The notes below the pieces were generated by a model. It saw only the letters and a program-made list of their open reading frames with translations, made no database searches and was not told where the DNA came from. From Neotamlana sedimentorum (GTDB lineage Bacteria; Bacteroidota; Bacteroidia; Flavobacteriales; Flavobacteriaceae), in the NCBI RefSeq assembly GCF_000943565.1, contig NZ_JTDW01000007.1, positions 124,001 through 188,000 on the forward strand: 64,000 bases of DNA, read 5' to 3'. Shown in pieces: positions 1-8,757 of the stretch (position 1 is its first letter; each line of letters opens with the position of its first letter). The position numbers and the translations under genes were made by a program.

Positions 1-2
1 TT

Positions 3-1187
3 GATTCCTTAAAAGTAAAAGGTAAAATTATTGATGCCTTACAAACAAAGCCAGAATCTTTTGTTAATGTGGCTTTATATGAAGTGGACTCGGCTTATAC
101 CGATTCGATTATATACAAAGAAGTACCAAAATACATTACCAATACTTTAGATAGTTTAACCGCTTTTTCTATTGAAAATATTAGAGCTGGGAAGTATTTA
201 CTCATGGCTTTAAAAGACAATAATGGCGACAATAAATTTCAGCAAAAAACAGATGCCGTAGCGTTTCATAAAGAATTTATTACCGTACCAACCGATAGTA
301 GTTACACTTTAAAACTTTTTAAAGAAGCCCTGGATTTTAAAGCGATTAGACCGCGTTTATTTGCGGGCGAAAAAATTGCTTTTGGTTACGAAGGAAGCCA
401 TAAAAACATGAAAATTAATATGGTTTCTGAAACTCCTGAAGATTTCACTTACCGAATTACCAAAGACGAGTTAGCCGATACACTTTACTACTGGTACAAA
501 CCAAGATTAAAAATAGATTCACTTCTTTTTAAAGTAACCAACAAAGACTACGAAAAAGATTTTACTGCTAGGATAAGCGAACAAAAACGCGACTCGTTAA
601 CTTTAAAAAATGCACCAACAGGAAGCATTGGTTTAGACGAAGATTTTAAAATATTTGGGAGTATTCCTTTTGTAAATTTAGACGCAACAAAAGTGTCTAT
701 GATGGATAAGGATTCGGCAAATGTAGATTTTAAAACCAGTTTTGATAGTTTAACGAATGCATACGCTTTTAGTTTCGATAAAACTTACGAGAATAAATAT
801 AGCATCTCTATTTTACCTGAAGCATTTACCGATTTTTTTGATAATAAAAACGATACTTTACAATTCTCGATTAGCACGAAAAAGGAATCGGATTTTGGTT
901 TTGCTCGATTTTCTTTAGTTAACGCTAAATTTCCGCTAATTTTTCAATTAACTGATAATAAAGGGGAAGTAAAATTTGAACGATATGCTGCTACCCAAGG
1001 TGAAGTCGAGTTTTTAAGTTTAACACCTGGCAAATATTTAATTCGCGTTATTTACGATACCAATGGTAATAAACAATACGATCCTGGAGTTTTCTTAAAA
1101 AAGATACAACCCGAGCAAGTTTATCATTTTAACGAAGTTGAAATTAGAGCCGATTGGGGTATTACAGAATCGCTCACTTTTCCTTAA
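3..1187 (+). CDS. Ig-like (Big_5-type) domain protein, 5' end outside window
   Basis: The reading frame is open from base 3 with no start codon before it, so the N-terminus lies outside the window. The visible part (about 395 residues) is beta-strand rich, without membrane segments or catalytic motifs. It contains two similar stretches typical of carboxypeptidase-regulatory or Ig-like folds: an early one around LKDNNGDNKF and a late one around YDTNGNKQYDPG. Flavobacteria carry a family of long surface lipoproteins that begin with a Big_5 Ig-like domain and end like this, and that is my assignment. The stop codon overlaps the end of the opposing nitrilase gene by 14 bp. No enzymatic role is suggested. 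The missing N-terminus would show whether it has a lipoprotein signal. Confidence 0.6.
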   Translation, partial: DSLKVKGKIIDALQTKPESFVNVALYEVDSAYTDSIIYKEVPKYITNTLDSLTAFSIENIRAGKYLLMALKDNNGDNKFQQKTDAVAFHKEFITVPTDSSYTLKLFKEALDFKAIRPRLFAGEKIAFGYEGSHKNMKINMVSETPEDFTYRITKDELADTLYYWYKPRLKIDSLLFKVTNKDYEKDFTARISEQKRDSLTLKNAPTGSIGLDEDFKIFGSIPFVNLDATKVSMMDKDSANVDFKTSFDSLTNAYAFSFDKTYENKYSISILPEAFTDFFDNKNDTLQFSISTKKESDFGFARFSLVNAKFPLIFQLTDNKGEVKFERYAATQGEVEFLSLTPGKYLIRVIYDTNGNKQYDPGVFLKKIQPEQVYHFNEVEIRADWGITESLTFP

Positions 1188-1959
1188 TAACAAAGCCGTC
1201 CATATCGTTTAAAAACTGAAATCGCTTTCGGTTTTCGTCAATATGGTTTTTGTTTAGCGTCACTATTTTTACCCCAGATTCGTTGGGTTTAAAAGTGTCT
1301 ATTGGGTTTCCTAAAACATCGTACACAGCCGAATGACCGCAATAGTTATTATTAAGTGCATCGACACCTACTCGATTTACGCCAATGCAATAACTCATGT
1401 TTTCTATGGCACGTGCCTTTAACAGGCTATCCCAAGCTGCTATTCGTGATTGCGGCCAATTAGCAACATATAACAATACGTCGTAATTTTGAGTGTTTCT
1501 TGCCCAAACGGGGAAACGTAAATCGTAACAAACTAAGGGATATAATTTCCAGCCTTTGTAATTAACAATAAGCTTTGTATTTCCCGCGGTATATATTTTG
1601 TCTTCACCTGCAAAAGTGAAGGTATGGCGTTTATTGTAATAGGATAAATTACCGTTTGGTTCTACAAAAACTAATCGATTATAATAGTTATCATTTTCGG
1701 TAATAACAAGGCTTCCAGATATGGCTATATGCTGTTTAGCAGCCAGCTCTTGCAACCACGTTATGGTTTTACCTTGCATGGTTTCGGCTACTTTTTTGGC
1801 ATGCATGGTGAAACCAGTGGAAAACATTTCGGGAAGTAAAACTACATCGACAGTTTCAGGAAGATTTTCAATGTAGTGCGTAAAGTGAATTCGGTTTTGC
1901 TCAGGATTTTCCCAAACTAAATCCGATTGAATTAACGCTATTTCGAGTTTTTCTTGCAT
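1174..1959 (-). CDS. Nitrilase-family amidohydrolase (omega-amidase YafV type)
   Basis: A cytosolic carbon-nitrogen hydrolase of 261 residues, a normal length for the family. The catalytic triad is visible: Glu44 in LLPE, Lys110 in YYNKRHTF and Cys144 in PLVCYDLRFP. The Cys motif with DLRFP and the downstream ANWP are characteristic of the YafV/Nit2 branch. These enzymes deaminate alpha-ketoglutaramate or alpha-ketosuccinamate, the toxic or dead-end products of glutamine transamination (known for the family). The gene stands alone on this strand and converges on the preceding gene with a 14 bp overlap. The ATG gives a compact N-terminus starting directly with the first beta strand. Substrate is inferred from motif similarity only. 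Confidence 0.85.
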   Translation of the reverse strand: MQEKLEIALIQSDLVWENPEQNRIHFTHYIENLPETVDVVLLPEMFSTGFTMHAKKVAETMQGKTITWLQELAAKQHIAISGSLVITENDNYYNRLVFVEPNGNLSYYNKRHTFTFAGEDKIYTAGNTKLIVNYKGWKLYPLVCYDLRFPVWARNTQNYDVLLYVANWPQSRIAAWDSLLKARAIENMSYCIGVNRVGVDALNNNYCGHSAVYDVLGNPIDTFKPNESGVKIVTLNKNHIDENRKRFQFLNDMDGFVIKEK

Positions 1960-2008
1960 AGTACAAATTACTCAAAATAGCGCTAACTAATAATATTTTA
2001 AGAAGGAA

Positions 2009-2485
2009 TTATTTTATCTTCTTTTTAGCTTTTGCCGTTTTTTCTTCCAGCGTTTTTATTTTTTTATCCCATTTAACTTCATCAACTGGCGATAATTTTC
2101 CTTTTTCTTTAAGCTTTAAGCGCTTATCCTGAGCTTTTTCTAAATTACTTTTAGCCTTATCGAAATTAGATTGGGCTTTTTGTTTTTTAGCTAATTCTTT
2201 TTCGGCTTTTTTACGTTTATTTTCAGCAGCTTTTTCCTTTTTCTCTACTTTTTTAGCTTCTTTTTTAGCTTTTTCGGCCTGTTTAGCAACTTCTTCATCT
2301 TTTTGAATTTGAATCGCTTTTTTAATATCGGCTTTTCTCTCTAATGTTAATGTTTCAGTAACATCGGCACCATCTTTAAATATTCGCTCTCCTTTTACTT
2401 CAAAATTTTGCTTATCTACTTTTACTTTTTGAGCATTTACTGCAAAACTTAAGCCTAAACAAAGGGCTAACATAACATATTTCAT
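2009..2485 (-). CDS. Secreted lysine-rich coiled-coil protein, function unknown
   Basis: 158 residues. A signal peptide (hydrophobic residues 3-17, cleavage expected after VNAQ, about residue 19) is followed by a short folded-looking segment (residues 20-50). From about residue 55 to the end the chain is almost entirely Lys, Glu and Ala with heptad character, so an extended periplasmic or surface-associated helix is likely. I recognise no catalytic or binding motif. Similar small secreted K/E/A-rich proteins are common in Flavobacteriaceae without a known role. It lies 65 bp downstream of the start of the LytTR regulator gene on the same strand, but nothing shows functional coupling. Confidence 0.6.
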   Translation of the reverse strand: MKYVMLALCLGLSFAVNAQKVKVDKQNFEVKGERIFKDGADVTETLTLERKADIKKAIQIQKDEEVAKQAEKAKKEAKKVEKKEKAAENKRKKAEKELAKKQKAQSNFDKAKSNLEKAQDKRLKLKEKGKLSPVDEVKWDKKIKTLEEKTAKAKKKIK

Positions 2486-2550
2486 AATTAAATTTTATTG
2501 TTTCAGTTAAGACACGTAGCTTTTTTAAAAGTTACTCTTTTAACAAAATT

Positions 2551-3240
2551 TTATATTCCTAAGAGTTTTAAAAGCTTCTGCTTATACGTTCTTCCAATAG
2601 GAATTTTTTCTTGATTAATATAAACTAGATTTCCTGAAATTTTATCGACAAATTTACGGTTTATTATAAAGCTTTTATGCACTTGAAAAAACTGATTTTC
2701 AGGCAATTTTTCTACCCAGTTTTTAAGCGAATCTACATAAGTTAGTTTTTGGTTTTGAGTAACCACAGTAATATAATTACGATGCGATTCGATATACAAA
2801 ATAGAGTTTACAGTTATTTTATGAAGCGTTTTATCGACATTTAAAAAAAAGCCTTCCTTATTTAAATCCTCGGTTTCTGTAAGCGGCTGCAATCTGGTTT
2901 TGGCTTTATTAACGGCTTTTAAAAACCTGTTAAACGAAAATGGTTTCACCAAATAATCGACAATAGTATCGAGCTCGAAACTGGGTACAGCGTACTCCGG
3001 ATATGCCGTTGTTATAATAATTTCTGGCGGATTTTTAACCGTTTTTATAAAATCTAAACCAGGCATATCGGGTAAATTAATATCCAGAAAAACCACATCG
3101 ACAGTGTTGATGTTTAAAAACGCATTGGCTTCAATAGCAGCTTTAAACACGCCTTTTATTTCAACATTGGGTAATTTCTCAATGTAATTTTTTATAATGT
3201 TTTGCGCTGGTATTTCGTCTTCAATTATTATACAATTCAT
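2551..3240 (-). CDS. LytTR-family response regulator
   Basis: 229 residues. An N-terminal receiver domain has the acidic pair at residues 7-8 and the phosphoacceptor Asp53 in VFLDINLPDMPG. A C-terminal LytTR DNA-binding domain (about residues 130-229) contains the conserved HKSFIINRKFVDKI stretch. The protein binds DNA through the ten-stranded LytTR fold once phosphorylated. Its start overlaps the stop of the upstream kinase gene by 4 bp (ATGA arrangement), so the two are co-translated and form a cognate pair. Target genes cannot be read from the window. Bacteroidota LytTR systems often control transporters or envelope genes. Confidence 0.92.
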   Translation of the reverse strand: MNCIIIEDEIPAQNIIKNYIEKLPNVEIKGVFKAAIEANAFLNINTVDVVFLDINLPDMPGLDFIKTVKNPPEIIITTAYPEYAVPSFELDTIVDYLVKPFSFNRFLKAVNKAKTRLQPLTETEDLNKEGFFLNVDKTLHKITVNSILYIESHRNYITVVTQNQKLTYVDSLKNWVEKLPENQFFQVHKSFIINRKFVDKISGNLVYINQEKIPIGRTYKQKLLKLLGI

Positions 3241-4208
3241 TGTAAATTAATTAGCAATGTTACGTTAAAGGTTTCGGTTTTATTTACTAGCAATTCGAAA
3301 TTGTTTTTATAGAGCAAGTTTAAACGCTTTTGTAAATTATTTAAACCTATTTTTTGTTGAGAAGTACTATTTTTTTGGGTATCGAAATCATTTTTACAAA
3401 CTAATTTTAACTGGGCTTTTTCTACCGTAATAGTGATACAAATCTCACTATTTAAAACACTATGCTTAAAAGCGTTTTCAACGATAGTTATTAGCAATAA
3501 AGGTGCAATACGATGTTGAAACGTATCAATTTGCTTTGTGTATTTTATGGTTTTAACACCTTCGGTTCTTAGTTTTTGAAACTTTATATAATTATCGATA
3601 AACTCTATTTCCTTTTCTAAAGCCACCATAGTTTCATTGCTTTCGTACAACACATGTTTTAAATTGTTGGATAGCATTAAAATAAGTTCGGGCGTTTCGG
3701 CTGGTTTTTCTAAAGCGTACGAATAAATGGTGTTTAAATTATTAAATAATACATGCGGGTTTATTTGGGTTTTAAGAAACTTTAATTCCATTTCGGCATG
3801 TTCTTTTTTAACTTTTTCCACCTCTTGTTGTTCGTCTATAAAACGATACAACATCCAAACAAACGAAAAGAAAATTAAGGGCACTAAAGTTTGCCATAAA
3901 TAATCGCTTAAACATTTATACAAACTACAACCGCATTGCGCAAAGGCATAACAATATAATTGGGTTGCAAAAAAAGAAATGGCTGCAAACACAAATATGT
4001 AAAACGCGTACAACTTCTTTTTTACAAAAAATGGCAGCAATAAAAAATTGTTTAAATAAACAATAACTACTAATAAAACCAAGTATTGTAAAAACGGATT
4101 CTCTTTCCAATAAAAATTAGAGAACAAAAACAGCGACACAAACACAAATAGCAACCAAAATAGAAGATGTACTAATATTTGAGAAATATTTTTTTTTACA
4201 ATAACCAT
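3237..4208 (-). CDS. LytS-like sensor histidine kinase
   Basis: 323 residues with four predicted membrane helices in the first 125 residues and no large periplasmic domain. A short coiled coil (about 125-145) leads to a His_kinase domain of the LytS/YehU type. The phospho-accepting His152 sits in QINPHVLFNNLN; the Phe usually found after His is Val here. The ATP-binding N-box is around VENAFKHS. The gene overlaps the response regulator gene by 4 bp, which makes them a two-component pair. The lack of an extracytoplasmic sensor domain suggests that a membrane or intramembrane signal is sensed. I saw no clear promoter motif upstream. Confidence 0.9.
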   Translation of the reverse strand: MVIVKKNISQILVHLLFWLLFVFVSLFLFSNFYWKENPFLQYLVLLVVIVYLNNFLLLPFFVKKKLYAFYIFVFAAISFFATQLYCYAFAQCGCSLYKCLSDYLWQTLVPLIFFSFVWMLYRFIDEQQEVEKVKKEHAEMELKFLKTQINPHVLFNNLNTIYSYALEKPAETPELILMLSNNLKHVLYESNETMVALEKEIEFIDNYIKFQKLRTEGVKTIKYTKQIDTFQHRIAPLLLITIVENAFKHSVLNSEICITITVEKAQLKLVCKNDFDTQKNSTSQQKIGLNNLQKRLNLLYKNNFELLVNKTETFNVTLLINLQ

Positions 4209-4350
4209 TCATTAAAAATAGGCAGAAATAAAAAAGCATCAAACAATTGTGTACAAACGGTCTCTTTAATTACACCAACGTTTACAATTTACATATTGTA
4301 CCAACAAAATAACCGTTAAAACTATTATGCTTACCTGCTGTACATTTTAA

Positions 4351-4381
4351 TTGAAACCTTCAATTTAATACGCTAGTTTTG
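4351..4381 (+). promoter_or_regulatory. Flavobacterial promoter for the thioredoxin-TPR gene
   Basis: TTG at 4351-4353, a 20 bp spacer, then TAGTTTTG at 4374-4381, an exact match to the Bacteroidota -7 element TAnnTTTG with correct -33 spacing. The ATG at 4405 lies 23 bp further on, giving a short leader. Confidence 0.6.
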
Positions 4382-4404
4382 AGAAACATCAATCTTACTT
4401 TTAC

Positions 4405-5307
4405 ATGATACGAGCAGTTATTTATCTATTTTTAATTTGTGTTCAAATTAATTTTTCTCAAAATCTAAATCAATTAACCATTAACAATGAAGGCAAAGAG
4501 GTTTTACTAGGTGAAATTAACAAAACGGGGCTTACACAAAATAGTTTTAGTACCTGGTTTAACAAAAACCATAACGATTATGTAGTTAACAAAGACCTTG
4601 TTAAACAACTAAAAGATAGCCTAAACACCTACCACATTAAAGTATTTTTAGGCACTTGGTGCGGCGACAGTAAACGCGAAGTACCTCGATTTTATAAGGT
4701 TTTAGAGCACGCCAAATTTCCAGAAAGTCAGTTACAAGTTTTTGCTGTTAACAATACCAAAGACGCCTATAAACAAAGCCCTAACCACGACGAAAAAGGG
4801 CTGAACATTCACCGTGTGCCAACTTTTATTTTTTATAAAAACGGTAAAGAAGTTAATAGAATTGTAGAATTTCCTGTTGAAACTTTTGAACGGGACATTT
4901 ACAATATTTGTGTTTCAAACAAATATCACCCAAATTACGTCGTCGCAAATTATATGCACCATTTAATAAACACAAAAAGTATAGATAGCCTAACCATTGA
5001 AACTCCTATTTTAATACCGCGATTAGCCGAATTTTCCAAAGGCAGCAGAGAACTTAACACTTATGGCTATTCCCTTTTACGATCAGGCGAAACAGAAAAA
5101 GCTTTATTTGTTTTTAAGTTAAACTCCCAAATATACCCTTATAAATACAATGTTTACGATAGTTTAGGTGAAGCCTATTTCAACACTGAAAATTACTCCG
5201 AAGCATTAAAAAATTACTACAAAGTACTAAGTTTAAAACCAGATGATAAAAATGCTAGCGAAATGCTTAAGAAAATAAAATTTAATAAGTTAAACTACCT
5301 TCGTTAG
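4405..5307 (+). CDS. Secreted thioredoxin-fold protein with C-terminal TPR
   Basis: 300 residues. A signal peptide covers roughly residues 1-19. A thioredoxin fold (about 45-165) has the motif TWCGDS, so only Cys86 is present and the second redox Cys is replaced by Ser. The cis-Pro loop is HRVPTFIF (Pro139). Residues 205-290 resemble tetratricopeptide repeats and include a typical YDSLGEAYFN helix. Without a resolving cysteine it is unlikely to be a classical disulfide reductase. It may bind thiols, act in envelope redox or mediate protein contacts through the TPR. The 3' end overlaps the opposing small membrane gene by 26 bp. Confidence 0.7.
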   Translation: MIRAVIYLFLICVQINFSQNLNQLTINNEGKEVLLGEINKTGLTQNSFSTWFNKNHNDYVVNKDLVKQLKDSLNTYHIKVFLGTWCGDSKREVPRFYKVLEHAKFPESQLQVFAVNNTKDAYKQSPNHDEKGLNIHRVPTFIFYKNGKEVNRIVEFPVETFERDIYNICVSNKYHPNYVVANYMHHLINTKSIDSLTIETPILIPRLAEFSKGSRELNTYGYSLLRSGETEKALFVFKLNSQIYPYKYNVYDSLGEAYFNTENYSEALKNYYKVLSLKPDDKNASEMLKKIKFNKLNYLR

Positions 5308-5638
5308 GTTTTAATAAAGGTGAAATTTCATCTTGAATTTTTAATTTAATCTCTTGAATTTTGTATAAATTATAAGCACAGTAGTTATTACATTTATTTT
5401 TTGAAACTAAAGGACAATTATCACAATTATTAAAATTTTCAAACTTGTTTATAAAATCTAAAGTTTTAAATTTTCGAGTAATTTTGAAATCTTTAGCATT
5501 AATATTTAAGCTATTATTTGTGTTCGGTACATTTAATTTTGACTGATGTTTCAGTGATTTAAAAGCTTTATAAGCAAATACTAAACTAACCAAAGCATAT
5601 ATAATAATTAAAACCGAAATAACATAATAAGTTGTCAT
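5282..5638 (-). CDS. Small membrane protein with a four-cysteine cluster
   Basis: 118 residues with one N-terminal membrane helix (about residues 4-24), a basic polar linker, and a soluble tail carrying Cys72, Cys75, Cys83 and Cys87 in the pattern C-x2-C-x7-C-x3-C. Such spacing could hold zinc or an Fe-S cluster, but I do not recognise the family. The coding sequence is very AT-rich. A TAnnTTTG match (TATTTTTG on the minus strand at 5675-5668) lies 30 bp upstream of the ATG, which supports transcription. The 3' end overlaps the thioredoxin-TPR gene tail to tail. Confidence 0.5.
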   Translation of the reverse strand: MTTYYVISVLIIIYALVSLVFAYKAFKSLKHQSKLNVPNTNNSLNINAKDFKITRKFKTLDFINKFENFNNCDNCPLVSKNKCNNYCAYNLYKIQEIKLKIQDEISPLLKPNEGSLTY

Positions 5639-5667
5639 AATAAGAGGGCATTAGATTAATTTTTTGA

Positions 5668-5675
5668 CAAAAATA
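5668..5675 (-). promoter_or_regulatory. Candidate -7 element for the Cys-cluster membrane gene
   Basis: TATTTTTG on the minus strand fits TAnnTTTG exactly. No TTG lies at the expected -33 distance, so support is partial. Confidence 0.35.
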
Positions 5676-5759
5676 ACCTAACCACCTTCTATCTTTTTTT
5701 ATCTTTCGTTAAATGGAAAATATGTGTCGACTAAATTTAATTAACTTTAGATTAGCACG

Positions 5760-7532
5760 TTATACTATATTCATTTTTTGCAATAAAAAGGAAGCATTCA
5801 TATTTTGGCAAATACCTTGTTTTAATTTATAATCAAAAAAGAGTTCGTTGTTAACTATTTCGGCATCGAAATAGTAGTTTTTAATTTCTGGAAGCTCATT
5901 TTCCAATTCGCATAAACTTAAATCGTGAGTCGCGATAATACCAGTTGCGTTTGATGCTACTAATTTTTCAACAAACTTGCGCGAACCAATGGCCTTATCG
6001 GTACTATTTGTTCCTTTTAAAATTTCATCGAGAATAATAAAATACGGCTCTTTTTTTATAGCTTCAACAATGTATTTTAAACGGGTTAATTCTGAAAAGA
6101 AATACGAACTATCATCGGTTAACGAATCGCTAGTTCGCATACTTGTAATAAGTTTTACAGGCGCATATTGGCTAGTTTTGGCACAAACCGGCAAACCAAC
6201 ATTCGCCATTACAATATGCAAGGAAACAGTTCGTAAAAAGGTACTTTTACCAGCCATATTTGCACCGGTCACTATAAAAAACTGTTCGTTATTTAATATT
6301 AAATCACTATCAACTCGCTTATTTTTATCGAGTAACGGATGCCCTAAACCATTGGCTTTTATAACCGCATTAGACGTAACAATTTCTGGAAACACAAATT
6401 CGGCGTGATTAAACACATAGTTTCCTAAACTGTTGTACGCATCAAAAAACGAAACCACTTCGAACCAATCTTCCACTTTTGTAGCATTTGCTTTTATCCA
6501 TTGCTCGATTCTATAAGCGTTTTTTAAATCGTTTAAAAAGAGACCATTTCCAAAAATGGCACCAATTAAATTATTGCGATTATCGAGCGCATCCAAAGCC
6601 TTTGAAAAACTTTTAAACACTTGTGATGCTTTCTGGTTATTCGATTTTATTTTTTGTTGTTTTTCCTGAAGTAATTCAGAATTAAATGCAGCATCTTCAA
6701 TTAATTTAAGCAAGGTTGCATATTGCCTAAAGGTGTCTCTAACTTTATCGGTATGACTTGCTAAAACACCAATTTTCTTTAAATAAACGCCAGTTATACC
6801 TAAACCAAAAACCAACCAATAGCCAATAAAACCCAAACTAGAAACCACACCAAATATGGTTAACCCAAAAATTAATAAAGACAAAACCGTAAACACTAAT
6901 GGCAGCCATTTTATAAATGTCGTTGTAAAAGGCTTATACTGTTTTAACCAATTAATTATGTTATGAGCAGGTGTTTCAACAGCCACCAAACTAGAGGTTG
7001 CACTGTATAATTGACGCCATTCTGGTTGTTCGCTAAGCGCTTTAATAGCTGTTTGTCTTTCAGAAATATTAACAATATTATTCGATTTTAAAGCATTTGC
7101 AAGTGCTTCGCCACCTTCGGCAATAGTTGTTCTATTTATAAACTGAAAAAAAGAGCCTCGACCAAACAAATCGATATCTAAACTATAAAAATGGGTTGGG
7201 TCTTGAAACTGTAAACCATCATTACGATTATAAAAGTCGCCCGCAGCAATTTTTAGTTCTTCTTCATTAATATTTACCAGACTTTTATTAATGGCTTTTT
7301 TGGTTTTTAAGTCGGTGTATTTTGAAAGCAAAAACCCAAATACAGCCAAACCTACAACCGCAATTACAACCGCCACTTGCCAATGTAAACGCATGGCGTA
7401 AACACCAAAAGCCGTTAAAGCAAAAACCGAAAGCCGCAACAAACTAAACCAACGTAGTTTACTTGAAATTTGTTTCGTTTTTACAGCATAAACTTCACTA
7501 TACTTTTTATAATAATCTAATGGATTTTGCAT
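5760..7532 (-). CDS. Membrane-anchored MutS-family ATPase
   Basis: 590 residues. Two hydrophobic blocks (about residues 28-70 and 205-250, each probably a helical pair) flank a soluble segment. A MutS-like core helical region and the MutS ATPase follow: Walker A GANMAGKS at 423-430, Walker B IILDE ending at Glu503, and the downstream signature GTNSTDKAIGS and THD. The mismatch-recognition domain I and its Phe-x-Glu motif are absent. This matches the Bacteroidota group of MutS-related proteins with membrane segments, whose role is unknown and probably not canonical mismatch repair. A terminator separates it from the peptidase gene upstream, so it is transcribed alone. Confidence 0.75.
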   Translation of the reverse strand: MQNPLDYYKKYSEVYAVKTKQISSKLRWFSLLRLSVFALTAFGVYAMRLHWQVAVVIAVVGLAVFGFLLSKYTDLKTKKAINKSLVNINEEELKIAAGDFYNRNDGLQFQDPTHFYSLDIDLFGRGSFFQFINRTTIAEGGEALANALKSNNIVNISERQTAIKALSEQPEWRQLYSATSSLVAVETPAHNIINWLKQYKPFTTTFIKWLPLVFTVLSLLIFGLTIFGVVSSLGFIGYWLVFGLGITGVYLKKIGVLASHTDKVRDTFRQYATLLKLIEDAAFNSELLQEKQQKIKSNNQKASQVFKSFSKALDALDNRNNLIGAIFGNGLFLNDLKNAYRIEQWIKANATKVEDWFEVVSFFDAYNSLGNYVFNHAEFVFPEIVTSNAVIKANGLGHPLLDKNKRVDSDLILNNEQFFIVTGANMAGKSTFLRTVSLHIVMANVGLPVCAKTSQYAPVKLITSMRTSDSLTDDSSYFFSELTRLKYIVEAIKKEPYFIILDEILKGTNSTDKAIGSRKFVEKLVASNATGIIATHDLSLCELENELPEIKNYYFDAEIVNNELFFDYKLKQGICQNMNASFLLQKMNIV

Positions 7533-7548
7533 GAAAATAGTTGCTATT

Positions 7549-7585
7549 TAAAAAAAAGAAAAGCCCTGAAAAACTTCAGAGCTTT
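7549..7585 (-). terminator. Intrinsic terminator after the zinc peptidase gene
   Basis: Read on the minus strand: stem AAAGCTCTGAA / TTCAGGGCTTT (one mismatch) around a short loop, followed by a long T-run. It lies between the peptidase stop (7605) and the MutS-like start (7532). Confidence 0.7.
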
Positions 7586-7604
7586 AATGTAATTTCTTAA
7601 TTCA

Positions 7605-8300
7605 TTAATCGCGACCACCAAAAACTTGCATGGCCCAATATAATAATGAAGCCAACGCACCAATAGCAGCAACTAAATAGGTTCTAGCAGCCCACTTTAA
7701 GGCATCTTCCGATCCTTTATATTCTTCTGGAGTAACTATATTTTTATTTTTTAACCAAGCCAAAGCGCGGTTACTTGCATCGTATTCAACAGGCAAGGTA
7801 ATAAAGCTAAATAAGGTTGCAGCTCCCATAAAAACAAGACCTAAAACAGCCACTAAAAACCCAATACTAGATCCCGATGCTGCTCCTAAAACCAAACCAC
7901 CAATAACAAGCCATTGCGACATTCCCGAAGTTACAGAAACCACAGGTACTAAAGTAGAACGCATTTTTAAAGCACTATACGCTTGTGCATGCTGTACCGC
8001 ATGGCCACACTCATGTGCCGCCACAGCCGCTGCAGCCGCATTGCGTTGGTTATAAACCGCCTGACTTAAATTTACTGTTTTATTTTTCGGATTGTAGTGG
8101 TCGGTTAAACGCCCAGGCGTAGAAATAACCTCAACATCGTAAATGCCATGATCTGCCAACATTTTTTCCGCAATTTCAGCGCCACTCATACCATTACGTA
8201 ACGGCGTTTTCGAGTATTTATCGAATTTTCGTTTTAAAGTATTGCTTACTAACCAACTTACTAGTGCAATAGCTCCAATTAATATATAATATCCAATCAT
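7605..8300 (-). CDS. YugP-type membrane zinc metallopeptidase
   Basis: 231 residues. An N-terminal membrane helix (about 3-20) is followed by a conserved segment with NGMSGAEIAEKML, then the zinc site H96-E-C-G-H100 in AAHECGHAVQHA. Two or three further hydrophobic helices occupy about 120-170 and 205-225. The layout and length match the YugP/DUF neutral zinc metallopeptidase family. These are membrane proteases of undefined substrate. The gene is monocistronic: a terminator follows it, and a TAnnTTTG element (minus strand, 8343-8336) lies 36 bp upstream of the ATG. Confidence 0.85.
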   Translation of the reverse strand: MIGYYILIGAIALVSWLVSNTLKRKFDKYSKTPLRNGMSGAEIAEKMLADHGIYDVEVISTPGRLTDHYNPKNKTVNLSQAVYNQRNAAAAAVAAHECGHAVQHAQAYSALKMRSTLVPVVSVTSGMSQWLVIGGLVLGAASGSSIGFLVAVLGLVFMGAATLFSFITLPVEYDASNRALAWLKNKNIVTPEEYKGSEDALKWAARTYLVAAIGALASLLYWAMQVFGGRD

Positions 8301-8335
8301 CTTTTTTATTTTTTATATTGATATAATAAATATAA

Positions 8336-8343
8336 CAAAAATA
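8336..8343 (-). promoter_or_regulatory. Candidate -7 element for the zinc peptidase gene
   Basis: Minus-strand TATTTTTG, an exact TAnnTTTG match. No convincing -33 TTG is at the right distance. Confidence 0.35.
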
Positions 8344-8473
8344 AAGCCAAATTTTTAGCGTGAAAGTTTGTCAGTTTCTAAACTCGCTATAACTTTTAAC
8401 ATTCCATTTTACTTAACACTGTAATCTCGCAATAAAACCGCTACCAAGTAAAATTTAAAACGCACCAAACACT

Positions 8474-8725
8474 TTAGCGTTTAGCGTACTTCAACTTAAA
8501 ATAAACCAACATAAATGCCGAAACCACGGTAATACTATTCGCTGCAATCATCGATGGGCTATCAATACTAATACCGTAAATTAACCACAGCACAATACCC
8601 ACAAAAAACATGCTTAGCATAGGCATAGATAAACTTGAAACATCCTTTGTTTTCCAAGTTTGATAAACCTGAGGCAAAAACGCTGCCGTAGTTAAAAATG
8701 CTGCTACAAAACCTACAATTTCCAT
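8474..8725 (-). CDS. SemiSWEET sugar transporter (PQ-loop)
   Basis: 83 residues forming three membrane helices, the size of a bacterial SemiSWEET half-transporter, which works as a homodimer in the inner membrane. The PQ-loop signature is FLPQVYQTWKTKD in helix 1. The second helix contains the conserved Trp in VLWLIYG and an Asn follows in AANSITV, both typical substrate-pocket positions. Known members move sucrose or glucose; the substrate here is unknown. The gene is isolated, with a dispersed repeat (8758-8846) just upstream of its start. Confidence 0.85.
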   Translation of the reverse strand: MEIVGFVAAFLTTAAFLPQVYQTWKTKDVSSLSMPMLSMFFVGIVLWLIYGISIDSPSMIAANSITVVSAFMLVYFKLKYAKR

Positions 8726-8757
8726 AATAAAAATGGTATAAATTATATAATAATTTA

